NCBI GenBank assembly: GCA_028873745.1
Contig: JAPPNT010000032.1
Location: 1-22,918 of the forward strand
Length of the DNA: 22,918 nt
Direction: 5' to 3'
From: Chloroflexota bacterium
GTDB taxonomy: Bacteria > Chloroflexota > Dehalococcoidia > Lucifugimonadales > UBA1127
Positions 1 to 7,091 of this stretch are shown in pieces. The notes beneath the pieces are model-generated. The model saw only the letters and a list, made by a program, of their open reading frames with translations. It was not told the origin of the DNA and made no database searches. Each line of letters starts with the position of its first letter. Position 1 is the first letter of the stretch. Position numbers and translations under genes: made by a program.

Positions 1-261
1 GCCGAGGGCCGCGCGGCGTACCGCCCGAAGACGGAGCGGTTCGAGGGATCGAGCCGCTACTACCGGGGGCGGGCCGTGGCGCACCTGCGCTCGCTGGCCG
101 ACGGGGCGTCGTGCGGCGTCGCGGAGCTGGGGGCGGCGGTGAAGGCGGACTACTCCGACGCCGACGGCGCGTGGCTGCGCTCGCTGCTGGAGGGGCTCGC
201 GCGGGACGGGCTCGTCGCGGTGCGCGACGAGGGGGGCGCGACGCGGGTGAGCTTGCCGTAG
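1..261 (+). CDS. mutY: Probable A/G-specific adenine glycosylase, C-terminal fragment
   Basis: Frame 1 is open from the first base to TAG at 259-261, so this is the 3' end of a gene that begins outside the window (86 residues visible). The fragment reads RFEGSSRYYRGRAVAHLRSL and later LLEGLARDGLVAV. It resembles the part of actinobacterial and chloroflexal MutY proteins after the Fe-S cluster, where an F-x-G-S/T-D/S-R-x-x-R-G-R segment is followed by a small winged-helix-like end closing on an L-x-x-DGLV strand. MutY removes adenine mispaired with 8-oxoguanine in base-excision repair. The HhH-GPD catalytic domain and the cluster cysteines lie upstream, so the call rests on the tail alone. A GTG at 76 is an internal codon, not the likely start. 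Another winged-helix tail cannot be excluded. Confidence 0.5.
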   Translation, partial: AEGRAAYRPKTERFEGSSRYYRGRAVAHLRSLADGASCGVAELGAAVKADYSDADGAWLRSLLEGLARDGLVAVRDEGGATRVSLP

Positions 262-298
262 GGGCAGTCGCCCTGTGGCGGCCCAATGCCGGCGTGTG

Positions 299-304
299 TA
301 CTAT
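299..304 (+). promoter_or_regulatory. Possible -10 element (TACTAT) upstream of the IMPase-family gene
   Basis: TACTAT matches the sigma-70 -10 at four of six positions and is followed 7 nt later by an in-frame ATG at 312. That geometry would give a leaderless or nearly leaderless mRNA. No convincing -35 is visible, so support is weak. Confidence 0.25.
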
Positions 305-335
305 GGCCAAAATGTCAGACTCGGAAAGGGACCCA

Positions 336-1268
336 ATGCCGGACCCGGTTGCGTTGCTTATGGAAGCGGAGGAGTGCGCGGTGCAGCTCGCTCGCGAGGC
401 GGGCCGCCTGCTCATGGAGCGGTTCCAGCGCCCCATGGCCGTCGAGTACAAGGACAAGGAGGGCTGGCGCGATCCGGTCACCGAGGCCGACCGCGCCGCC
501 GAGGCTTTCCTCTCCACCGAGCTTGCCGCCCGCTTCCCCGACCACGGCTTCGTCGGCGAGGAGGGCGAGGGCCGCGCGGCTGGCGAGGGCGGCCTGACAT
601 GGCTCGTCGACCCGCTCGACGGCACGACGAACTTCGCGAACGGGCTGCCGTCCTTCTGCTGCTCCATCGCGCTGCTGGAGCACGGCGAGCCGGTGGTGGG
701 CGCCGTCTTTATGCCGTGGCCGGAGACGCCCGGCGGCCGCGTCTTCCACGCCCGCAGGGGCGGCGGCGCGTGGGAGAACGAGGAGCGGCTGCAGGTCGCG
801 CCCGGCGAGAAGCCCGTCGCGGGGCGCGTGACGGTGCGGGGCGGGTTCATTCCCGGCCGGTTCCGGCCCAGCAAGGAGCTGCTGAAGAACGCCGGGCAGC
901 AGCGCTCCGTCGGCAGCACGGCCTACGAGCTCGCGCTCACGGCTGACGGCACGTACCAGTTCACGCTCCACGCGACGCCGCACTCGTGGGACGTCGCGGC
1001 GGGCATCGTGCTGGTGCGCGAGGCCGGCGGGGCCGTCGTCAGCCGCCACCGGCAGGGCTGGGGGCCGCTGACGTCGTTCCTGAGCGCACCGGCCAACGGC
1101 GACGTCGTCAAGCAGCTGCGCGACTGGCGGCAGCCGGTGCTGTCCGGCAACGCCGACATGGTGCGGTTCGTGCAGCAGGGGCTGCTGCCGCTCCCGCTGC
1201 CGACGCGCGTCGTGCGAGGCGCGAAGCGGGCGCTCCGGCCCCCGCGCCGCACCGGCGCATCCTCGTAG
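336..1268 (+). CDS. Inositol monophosphatase family protein (SuhB/IMPase-like)
   Basis: A 310-aa Mg-dependent phosphomonoesterase of the IMPase/FBPase-like fold, probably cytosolic, acting on inositol-1-phosphate, a sugar phosphate or a related substrate; the exact substrate cannot be read from sequence. The metal-binding signatures are all present: GEE at residues 74-76, DPLDGTTN at 92-99 and a C-terminal SWDVAAG with Asp at about 219. Length is slightly above the usual 260-280 aa because of a basic tail (VVRGAKRALRPPRR). The start is uncertain. ATG 336 has a purine-rich GGAAAGGG 6 nt upstream, while ATG 303 and ATG 312 are in frame but lack a Shine-Dalgarno; 312 would fit leaderless initiation from the TACTAT at 299. 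The open frame runs back to 111, but that part overlaps the upstream gene and has no IMPase similarity. Confidence 0.88.
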   Translation: MPDPVALLMEAEECAVQLAREAGRLLMERFQRPMAVEYKDKEGWRDPVTEADRAAEAFLSTELAARFPDHGFVGEEGEGRAAGEGGLTWLVDPLDGTTNFANGLPSFCCSIALLEHGEPVVGAVFMPWPETPGGRVFHARRGGGAWENEERLQVAPGEKPVAGRVTVRGGFIPGRFRPSKELLKNAGQQRSVGSTAYELALTADGTYQFTLHATPHSWDVAAGIVLVREAGGAVVSRHRQGWGPLTSFLSAPANGDVVKQLRDWRQPVLSGNADMVRFVQQGLLPLPLPTRVVRGAKRALRPPRRTGASS

Positions 1269-1285
1269 GAGCGTGCCGAGTACCC

Positions 1286-1582
1286 ATGGCCTTCTTCGCG
1301 CTCATCACCGGGACGCTCTTCTGGCTGGTGGTCTTCTTCTGCCTGATGGCCGCCGCCTACGTCTTCATCCGGGACGACTTCGGCTTCAAGGGCGTGCTGG
1401 AGGCCGCCATCTTCATTGGGCTGATGGTCGTCGTCGGCATGCCGCTGCACATGATCGCCAGGCGGCTCAGCGGCCGGGCGATCGCGGCGGCGGGAGAGAC
1501 AGCGTCAGCGGAGTCGACAGGCGCGGCGCCGGACGAGGCGGCATCGGCGCGGCGGAGGCGACGCCGTCGGGGGCGGCGGTAG
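1286..1582 (+). CDS. Small two-helix membrane protein, unknown function
   Basis: A 98-aa protein starting at ATG 1286, 17 nt after the stop of the phosphatase gene and so probably cotranscribed with it. Two hydrophobic stretches (about residues 5-28 and 36-57) should span the membrane. They are followed by an Ala/Ser/Glu-rich linker and a cytoplasm-type tail ending in a run of arginines (RRRRRRRGRR), which may bind lipid head groups or nucleic acid. AGGAG at 1267-1271 is the only ribosome-binding-like sequence and sits far from the start (14 nt). I do not recognise the family. It converges with the lipoprotein gene, 7 nt away. Confidence 0.6.
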   Translation: MAFFALITGTLFWLVVFFCLMAAAYVFIRDDFGFKGVLEAAIFIGLMVVVGMPLHMIARRLSGRAIAAAGETASAESTGAAPDEAASARRRRRRRGRR

Positions 1583-1589
1583 GCTCCCG

Positions 1590-2063
1590 CTACCTCTCCC
1601 GCTCCTCCACCGATGCGTCCTGCGGCTGCGGCAACCACCGGAGCACGGACTCGGCATCCGTGTCCACGAGCAGGGAGAACGGCAGGGACGCGACGTATCG
1701 CCGGTCGCCGAGCAAAGGCAGGCTGACGTCAATGGTCACGGACGCGGTGGCGATGAGGCGGCACCTGTCGTCGGACTCACATTGGGGCTCGTCGTAGGCC
1801 CACGTGACGGAATCCTGGATCCGGTCCGCGAGGACGTCTCCAGCCACCTGCGCCAGGATTGGGTAGTCGCCGATGACCAGCCGGGCAAACTCCTCGGACA
1901 CCGGGTCAACGTTGTCGGTAACCCACTCCGTCGCGACCCTTGTTGCGACCGCCTCTTGGTTCGCTCCGCACGCCATGACGACGCCGATGGCGGCGCAAGC
2001 GAGGATGAACGACGTCAGCCTGAGTTTTCCGTGCGTGGGATGCACGCTCCTCCGGTTCGGCAC
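1590..2063 (-). CDS. Putative lipoprotein, unknown function
   Basis: A protein of 157 aa from GTG 2063, or 151 aa from GTG 2045. The N-terminus has basic residues, a hydrophobic stretch (LTSFILACAAIGVV) and a lipobox-like VMAC, so the mature protein would be diacylated on that Cys and held on the outer face of the cytoplasmic membrane. The mature part is acidic, with two further cysteines close together (QCESDDRC) that could form a disulfide, and beta-like hydrophobic segments. I recognise no domain. GTG 2063 lies only 4 nt after the stop of the SCO1664-family gene, which suggests translational coupling. GTG 2045 has GGAGG only 3 nt upstream but gives a shorter, cleaner signal peptide. Base composition looks less GC-rich than in the neighbours. 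Confidence 0.65.
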   Translation of the reverse strand: MPNRRSVHPTHGKLRLTSFILACAAIGVVMACGANQEAVATRVATEWVTDNVDPVSEEFARLVIGDYPILAQVAGDVLADRIQDSVTWAYDEPQCESDDRCRLIATASVTIDVSLPLLGDRRYVASLPFSLLVDTDAESVLRWLPQPQDASVEERER

Positions 2064-2067
2064 GCCG

Positions 2068-2817
2068 CTACATCCACGGCCACGGCAGCCGCGCGTTGCG
2101 CGGGTCGGGGAACGTAGGCTCGTCGAGGATGAGGGCGAGCCGGTGGCGCAGCGCCTCCAGCTCCTTCGCGTGGAGCAGGTCGACGAAGGGCAGCACCGCG
2201 TCGTCGGCGCGGTCCAGCTTCTCCTGCAAGCGGCAGAGGTCCTGCACGAGCTCGTCGGGCACGGGCTCGCCCGCGAAGTCCCAGATGACCGTGCGCAGCT
2301 TCGGGTACGGGTGGAACGTCAGGCCGTGGTCGATGCCCCAGACGCGCTCGTCCGCGCCGAGGATCGTGTGGCCCGCCTTGCGGTCGGCGTTGTTGGTGAG
2401 CAGGTCGAAGAGGCAGATGCGCGGGAACTGCTCCTCGTACCCCTCGCGCAGCGTGAAGTAGTGGTCGCGGGGGTTGTGGTCGACGTAGCGCTGCATGGAG
2501 CCCTCGCCGTGGGGCCCGTCGCGCAGGATGGTGCGCGGGATGAAGTGCCAGCCGAGGGCCTCCGCCAGCAGGTACGACGCGCACTCGCGCAGGTGCAGCG
2601 TTCCGTGGGGGAAGTCCCACAGGGGCACCTCGCCCTTGCGGGGTTTGTAGATGGCCTTGATCTGCTCGCCGTCCTCGCCCTGCAGGCAGACGACGAAGGT
2701 GTAGTTGGAGCCGAGGGGCGTCAGGTCGCAGGTGACAGCCTCGCCGCTCTCCAGCAGCGAGTCGTTGGGCCATGAGGGGGGTTCCAGCCAGGCGGGCACC
2801 GGCAAGGCTCCTTCCAT
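2068..2817 (-). CDS. SCO1664 family protein (PI3/PI4-kinase-like fold)
   Basis: A 249-aa protein with the hallmarks of the SCO1664 family, which is found mainly in Actinobacteria and Chloroflexi and carries a PI3/PI4-kinase-like core. Motifs in order are YKPRKGEVPLWDFPHG (residues 57-72, with Lys58 the likely ATP-contacting Lys), RECASYLLAEALGW, DGPHGEG, the catalytic-loop-like NNADRKAGH (142-150) and the metal-binding-like GIDHGLTFH (161-169). The substrate is unknown. In actinobacteria the family sits near mycothiol-related genes, but no such gene is seen here. ATG 2817 lies about 20 nt downstream of the predicted transcription start of a good sigma-70 promoter (2844-2872). The lipoprotein gene follows 4 nt after the stop. 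Confidence 0.88.
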   Translation of the reverse strand: MEGALPVPAWLEPPSWPNDSLLESGEAVTCDLTPLGSNYTFVVCLQGEDGEQIKAIYKPRKGEVPLWDFPHGTLHLRECASYLLAEALGWHFIPRTILRDGPHGEGSMQRYVDHNPRDHYFTLREGYEEQFPRICLFDLLTNNADRKAGHTILGADERVWGIDHGLTFHPYPKLRTVIWDFAGEPVPDELVQDLCRLQEKLDRADDAVLPFVDLLHAKELEALRHRLALILDEPTFPDPRNARLPWPWM

Positions 2818-2843
2818 ATCACCGCTCAGACCAGCATTGGCCC

Positions 2844-2872
2844 ATTACACACAGGCCCCGCCGCCGGGTCAA
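2844..2872 (-). promoter_or_regulatory. Sigma-70 promoter for the SCO1664-lipoprotein operon
   Basis: On the minus strand, TTGACC (2872-2867) and TGTAAT (2849-2844) are separated by exactly 17 bp, and each hexamer matches consensus at five of six positions. The predicted start, near 2837, gives a leader of about 20 nt before ATG 2817. It sits right behind the MFS gene stop (2878-2880), so the SCO1664 unit has its own promoter. Confidence 0.7.
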
Positions 2873-2877
2873 GGCGG

Positions 2878-4185
2878 CTAGACCGTCGTCGCGGCCGCGA
2901 CCGGCGGCCGGCGCAGAGGCCGCACCAGCGAGCCGAGCACGATGGTCACGATCCACACGACGACGGCGAAGCCGAACAGCAACGCGTACTCGGCGTAGAT
3001 GTCGAACAGCAGGCCGAAGAGCCACGGCCCGCCGAAGGTGGCGAGGTTGTTCACCGTCGCGTTGACGCCTCGGATCGCGCCCAGGTGCTGCCGCCCGAAG
3101 GTGTTGGAGACGAAGACCTGGCTGACGACGAAGAAGGAGTTGAGCCCGAAACCCAGGTAGATCATTGTGGCGAACATCATGCCGGTGCTCTGGAACTGTG
3201 ACACCAGTGAGACAAGGAAGAGGCCGCTCGCCACGATGCTGCACACGGCGATGAACGGCTTCTGCGGGCCGTGCCGGTCCGCCAGCGAGCCAAACACGAA
3301 GCCCATGACGATGGCGGGTATGGCGTAGGCGCTGATGGACGCTGCCGCCGTGGTGCCATCGGAGCCGAGGGAGACGAAGAAGGGCTGGAAGTTGGGGATC
3401 ATGCCACGGATGGCCAGCGTCGCGAGGCCGATGGCCACGATGAGCAGCCAGAACTGCCTGGTGCGCAGCGCCTCGCGGCGAGTGAGGCTAACCTCCGTCG
3501 CGGCGGTGATGCGCCCGCTGGGGGCGGCGCTCTGGGCGCCCGGCGCCGGCGGTGCGGCGTCCTCCTTGTCGCCGTCGGGGCGAAGGCCAACGTCCTCGGG
3601 CGCGCGGATGATGAAGAAGGCGCCGGGGCCCGCCAGCACGATCAGCGCCACGCCCATGACAGCCCAGGCGTCGCGCCAGCCGACGGTCTCGACCAGCCAC
3701 GTCAGCACCAGCGGGAACAGCAGCGGGCCGACGGAGAACCCCGCGGAAACCGTCGCCTGCGCGATGCCGCGTTTGCGCACGAACCACTTCGGCACGACGA
3801 CGAGCGCCATCGCGACGGTGAAGCGCCCAAGCCCGCCGACGATGCCGAAGATGAAGACGTAGCCGTAGGGGTTTCCGGCAACGTTCATATACAGGAGCGA
3901 CGCGCCAAAGAGCAGGATGCCGCCCAGGGCCAGCAGCGGCGGGCCGTTCTTCGTGTCGGCCCATGGGCCCACGATGATGCCGAGGGGCGTCGTGACGATA
4001 GCGCCGACCATCAGCGGCAGGAAGACGAGGCTGCGGTCCCAGCCAAGGTCCTCCTGCATGGGCGTCACGAAGACCCCCAGTCCCCACGACGTCATGCCGA
4101 CGTTGAACGCGCCAAAGACGAAGCCGAAGGCGACGATCACCCAGCCGTAGTAGAAGGGAGTCTTCCGGGCCAGCGCCGCCCTCAT
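2878..4185 (-). CDS. Major facilitator superfamily (MFS) transporter
   Basis: A 435-aa integral membrane protein with about twelve hydrophobic segments in two halves, separated by a hydrophilic loop rich in Ala, Pro and Asp (GDKEDAAPPAPGAQSAAPSG, about residues 190-215). The first segment opens with FYYGWVIVAFGFVFGAF. This start (YYGW) and the pattern SWGLGVFVTPMQEDLGW are typical of MFS_1 carriers related to the oxalate/formate antiporter and monocarboxylate transporter groups, so an organic anion is the likely substrate; this is inference. ATG 4185 overlaps the TGA of the PAP2 gene (ATGA), and a GGGGGAG lies about 9 nt upstream. The longer upstream reading frame belongs to a different product and was not used. 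Confidence 0.85.
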   Translation of the reverse strand: MRAALARKTPFYYGWVIVAFGFVFGAFNVGMTSWGLGVFVTPMQEDLGWDRSLVFLPLMVGAIVTTPLGIIVGPWADTKNGPPLLALGGILLFGASLLYMNVAGNPYGYVFIFGIVGGLGRFTVAMALVVVPKWFVRKRGIAQATVSAGFSVGPLLFPLVLTWLVETVGWRDAWAVMGVALIVLAGPGAFFIIRAPEDVGLRPDGDKEDAAPPAPGAQSAAPSGRITAATEVSLTRREALRTRQFWLLIVAIGLATLAIRGMIPNFQPFFVSLGSDGTTAAASISAYAIPAIVMGFVFGSLADRHGPQKPFIAVCSIVASGLFLVSLVSQFQSTGMMFATMIYLGFGLNSFFVVSQVFVSNTFGRQHLGAIRGVNATVNNLATFGGPWLFGLLFDIYAEYALLFGFAVVVWIVTIVLGSLVRPLRRPPVAAATTV

Positions 4186-4877
4186 GGCGCACTCTCCCCC
4201 GCCGGCCCTTCGCCGGGCGTTGGCAGGAGGGGAAAGGCGGCTTGTTGCAGGCGCGGCCACACCCACGCCATGGCGATGATGACAGCGGCGCCGAAAAGGT
4301 ATGCGCCGAGCACGTCGCTCGGCCAGTGGCGCTCGAGGTGGACGCGCGAGACGCCGACGAGCACCGGCCAGACGAGCACGGCGACCAGCAGGACGCGCCG
4401 ATGCGACAATGCCTTCAGCTTCGGGGCAACCAACAGCCAGAGGAGGCCGGACGTGAGTATGGCGTGCATCGTATGGCCGCTGGGGAAGCTCTCGCCCCCG
4501 CCGGTCGGGTCCTCGAGCGGACGGGGGCGGTCGACGACGTCCTTGAACGCCTCGTTCAGGCCCATGACGCCGAGGCCGACCACTACCAGCAGCCCGGCGC
4601 GCCAGCCCAGCCGCCACGCGGCCAGCGCCGCACCCATCAGCATGGTGACGATGACCATGGCGTACTCGCCGGGGAAGGAGACGGCCTCCATGAAGGCGTC
4701 GTAGGCGGGGGTGGAGAACCCCAGCAGCCACGCGGCCAGCGCGCGGTCCCAGCCGAAGGACGGCTCCTGGCTCGCCGCCACGGCCAGCACGGCGAGGGAC
4801 GGCGCCAGCAGGACGAGGACAACGGGCCGCCAGTGGCGGACGGCTGGGTTGACCGGCGCACCGTCCGGGTTGTTCAA
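4182..4877 (-). CDS. PAP2 family membrane phosphatase
   Basis: A membrane phosphatase of the type-2 phosphatidic acid phosphatase superfamily, about 231 aa from TTG 4877. All three signature motifs are present: KDVVDRPRP (K-x6-RP), FPSGHT (PSGH) and SRVHLERHWPSD (SR-x5-H-x3-D). They lie between hydrophobic segments in the usual six-helix order, with the active site expected on the outer face. Likely substrates are phosphatidic acid, undecaprenyl pyrophosphate or other lipid phosphates. The start is uncertain: TTG 4877 has an AGGGA 5 nt upstream, TTG 4907 is an alternative, and there is no ATG or GTG before the first helix. The stop overlaps the MFS start, so the two are an operon. The open frame extends to 5480 only because the region is GC-rich. 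Confidence 0.85.
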   Translation of the reverse strand: MNNPDGAPVNPAVRHWRPVVLVLLAPSLAVLAVAASQEPSFGWDRALAAWLLGFSTPAYDAFMEAVSFPGEYAMVIVTMLMGAALAAWRLGWRAGLLVVVGLGVMGLNEAFKDVVDRPRPLEDPTGGGESFPSGHTMHAILTSGLLWLLVAPKLKALSHRRVLLVAVLVWPVLVGVSRVHLERHWPSDVLGAYLFGAAVIIAMAWVWPRLQQAAFPLLPTPGEGPAGESAP

Positions 4878-4942
4878 GGGCGTCCCTGCCTGCGAAAGGA
4901 TGTCCAAGAGGGTACTCGACGGCGATAGGGGCGGCAAGCGTG

Positions 4943-6262
4943 CTACTCGGCCTCGGGCGGAAGCGTGTCGAGGTAGTCGAGGAACTCCTGGTAGGTGGAG
5001 AACTGGCCGATGCGGCGGACGAAGTCGCCGACGCTGTCGGTGTGCTCGCGGAAGCGGCGCACCTGCGCGCCGATGGGGCTCGACGAGGCGGGGCTCTCGG
5101 CGTAGGTGCCGTGGAAGGCGAAGTAGGCCTGGTTCAGCACCCGGATGGCGTAGCCGTGCTCGACGAAGAGCCGGCGCCGCTCCTCCATGTAGGCCTCCGC
5201 CTCCTCGATTTTCCCTTCCGCCAGCAGCTCGTCGGTGCGCAGACGCGTCTCGCGCATCTCGTCGGCGAAATCGAATTCCTGGGGCTCGTCGGCGCGGTCG
5301 TCCCCCCGGACATTCGGTGCAGGGACGGGCGCAGGGGGGGCGTGCCCGAGGTTCACGAGGGCGATGTCGCCAAGCTCGTTCCCGGCGAGTTCGGCGGCGG
5401 TCTCGTTCAGCGAGGTCATCTCCGGGGAATCGTAGTAGGCCCATCCCAGCGGGCGGAGATACCAATAGTGGTGGAGCCACTCGTGGGCGATAGTGCGGAC
5501 GGCGGAGCGGAAGGACTGCCGGTCGGACACGAGGGCCGGGTACGAGGCAAGGCCTCCGATGCGGGTCACGACGGCCGAGAAGTCGTGCGCGGGGCCAACG
5601 GCGGCCTCCAGCTCCTCCATCCGCACAGGCGTTATGTCCGGATCAAGCAGCCTCGACTCGTGGTAGGCGATGCGGTCGCGCGGGGAGACGACGATAAGCT
5701 GCGGGACGCGCGTGATCTTGAACGAGACCGGCGGGAAGAGGGGGCGCAACGGGCCCCAGCCGCTCTCCAAGTCCTCGGAGCGGAGGGCGTCGGAAACGGC
5801 CTCCCCGATGGTCAACTCCACCAGGTCGGTGAGGGAGTCGCGCTCCCGCCGGAGCGCCTCCACCTCCGCCTGCAGCTTGGCCGACTCCGGATGCTCGGCG
5901 CCGTCACGCGCGACGGCGAGGGCGAGCTGGCCCTGTATGCGGCGCGCCCGGTCGCCGAGCTCGAAGAAACGCTCGACGGCGTCAAGCCGCTCGCTCTCGA
6001 AGGGCGTGACACCGCCCGGCAGCAGGTCGATGAAGGCGTCCTGGGCGCCGTCCAGCAGGTTCAGCGCCATCCACTCAACGAGGCCGAAGCGGTCGCGGTA
6101 GATGGCCTCCTCCGTGTGCGTGCGGCGGACGGTGTCGGCGTCGAGGGTCAGCGCGATGAACGCGAACAGCAGGACGAGCGCCGTCCAGCGCCGCACGTGG
6201 GCGTGGGCGCGAAGCTCGGCGAACGCCGCCATGGTCCGGCCCCAGACCGATTCGGGTCGCAT
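4943..6262 (-). CDS. Membrane-anchored HExxH zinc metallopeptidase-like protein
   Basis: A 439-aa protein starting at ATG 6262. One hydrophobic helix (about residues 27-40, TALVLLFAFIALTL) anchors it, with the large C-terminal part probably outside the cell. A coiled-coil-prone region (about 115-150) precedes the core. The zinc site is HEWLHH at 260-265, followed 21 residues later by NETAAELAG (286-294), whose glutamates could supply the third ligand, as in gluzincins. I do not recognise a named family. The C-terminal part is rich in charged helices (LAEGKIEEAEAYMEERRRLF). A CATAAT -10 ends 6 nt before the ATG, so the transcript is probably leaderless; ATG 6232 is the alternative. The PAP2 and MFS genes follow on the same strand. 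Confidence 0.7.
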   Translation of the reverse strand: MRPESVWGRTMAAFAELRAHAHVRRWTALVLLFAFIALTLDADTVRRTHTEEAIYRDRFGLVEWMALNLLDGAQDAFIDLLPGGVTPFESERLDAVERFFELGDRARRIQGQLALAVARDGAEHPESAKLQAEVEALRRERDSLTDLVELTIGEAVSDALRSEDLESGWGPLRPLFPPVSFKITRVPQLIVVSPRDRIAYHESRLLDPDITPVRMEELEAAVGPAHDFSAVVTRIGGLASYPALVSDRQSFRSAVRTIAHEWLHHYWYLRPLGWAYYDSPEMTSLNETAAELAGNELGDIALVNLGHAPPAPVPAPNVRGDDRADEPQEFDFADEMRETRLRTDELLAEGKIEEAEAYMEERRRLFVEHGYAIRVLNQAYFAFHGTYAESPASSSPIGAQVRRFREHTDSVGDFVRRIGQFSTYQEFLDYLDTLPPEAE

Positions 6263-6274
6263 GCAACCATTATG
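6263..6274 (-). promoter_or_regulatory. Leaderless-type -10 element of the metallopeptidase gene
   Basis: CATAAT (6274-6269, minus strand) is followed by GGTTGC and then the ATG at 6262, which places the expected +1 on or next to the A of the start codon. A TTGCGC lies 19 bp further upstream and is a poor -35. The AATGGTTGC around it is also found at the dnaG promoter (16521-16529). Confidence 0.45.
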
Positions 6275-6320
6275 CTGGCGGCATCGGCGGAGAGCGCAAG
6301 CGGGACGGGCCCGGAGCCGT

Positions 6321-6349
6321 TTGACACCCCCCAATGCCCATGCTAGATT
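6321..6349 (+). promoter_or_regulatory. Near-consensus sigma-70 promoter with extended -10
   Basis: TTGACA (6321-6326, perfect -35), a 17-bp spacer and TAGATT (6344-6349), with TG at 6341-6342 forming an extended -10. It is the best promoter in the window. It reads into a leader of about 210 nt before ATG 6568 and is divergent from the metallopeptidase promoter at 6269-6274. Confidence 0.75.
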
Positions 6350-6355
6350 GAAATT

Positions 6356-6567
6356 GCCTGTCCTCCCCGCCGTTCGCGTGCATCTTTCGTGCATTGCAAC
6401 GGACCCGGCGAGGCGGAGTTTTCCACGAGAAACCGGTGTCATGCGTTTCGGCATTTCCCCGGCATCGGCCAGAAGCGTCAACGCCGCGGCGAGCCGTACT
6501 CGCCGGGGCGCCGGCCCCCCGTCCCGCCACCCCGGTTCGGCGTGCAGCGACACGAAGGAGCGCCACA
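6356..6567 (+). other. Long 5' leader of the 6568 gene
   Basis: The 212 nt between the predicted transcription start and ATG 6568 carry no convincing ORF. Visible structure: the 7-mer CGTGCAT repeated at about 6378 and 6389, and a hairpin with stem CGGCGAG (6487-6493) and CTCGCCG (6499-6505) over a 5-nt loop. I recognise no known riboswitch class. Confidence 0.4.
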
Positions 6568-7002
6568 ATGGATGACGACCTGCAGGTAGACATGGAGCGC
6601 GTGCTGGAGAGCATCCGGGAGGCGGACGTCATCTCCATCCTGTTCACCATGTTCCGCAAGAGCCTGGTGGTGGACGTGCGGCCCCACCACGCGGAGCCGC
6701 CCTTCGTCCGCATCGCGCCGCAGTCCCGAGGACCGGAGGACCGGCTGCGCTACATCCGTCGCCAGCGGCCCAGCCTGCCGCGTCCGACCAAGGTCACCAT
6801 GTTCCCGTGGTCCAAGAGCGTCGGCAGCTTCGAGCGGCTGGGCATCCACGAGGCGCTGCGCCAGCGAACGGAGGAGACCGGCTACTTCCCGGCGGTCGAC
6901 GAGTGCATCGCGGCGCTGCGGGATCTGTACCAACTGGAGCGGCAGGAGATGGTCGCCGTCATCCGCGGCGAGAACTACTACACCGTTTGGTCGCGGGCGT
7001 AG
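6568..7002 (+). CDS. Conserved-looking hypothetical protein, 144 aa
   Basis: ATG 6568 has a good GAAGGAG (6554-6560) 7 nt upstream, and normal codon use supports a real gene. The predicted protein is soluble and mixed alpha/beta. It opens with MDDDLQVDMERVLESIREADVISILF, continues with a basic Arg-rich stretch (RIAPQSRGPEDRLRYIRRQRPS) and ends with a helical region (ECIAALRDLYQLERQEMVAVIRGENYYTVW). There are no membrane segments, cysteine clusters or nucleotide-binding motifs, and I do not recognise the family. It is driven by the near-consensus promoter at 6321-6349 and lies 89 nt before a hicB-like gene, with which it may be cotranscribed. Confidence 0.7.
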   Translation: MDDDLQVDMERVLESIREADVISILFTMFRKSLVVDVRPHHAEPPFVRIAPQSRGPEDRLRYIRRQRPSLPRPTKVTMFPWSKSVGSFERLGIHEALRQRTEETGYFPAVDECIAALRDLYQLERQEMVAVIRGENYYTVWSRA

Positions 7003-7091
7003 GGGGCATCCCCTTAGGCAGCCTTGTGAACCATGTGGCGGCTCCGCTCGTTTCATTGGCAAGAGACGGTCCGCGCTGAAGGAGGCGCACG

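Noticed and set aside
111..335. N-terminal extension of the IMPase-family protein
   Set aside because: It overlaps the MutY-like end in another frame, has an Arg/Gly-rich translation and lacks IMPase similarity.
1571..1600. Hairpin GGTAG/CTACC between the small membrane protein and lipoprotein genes
   Set aside because: Only 5 bp with a 7-nt loop and no T-run; too weak to call a terminator.
4908..5480. N-terminal extension of the PAP2 protein
   Set aside because: It overlaps the metallopeptidase gene on the same strand, and its translation is Arg/Pro-rich without family features.
3271..6346. Plus-strand long frames opposite the MFS, PAP2 and metallopeptidase genes
   Set aside because: The genes on the minus strand have signature motifs and start signals; the plus-strand translations are repetitive and charged.
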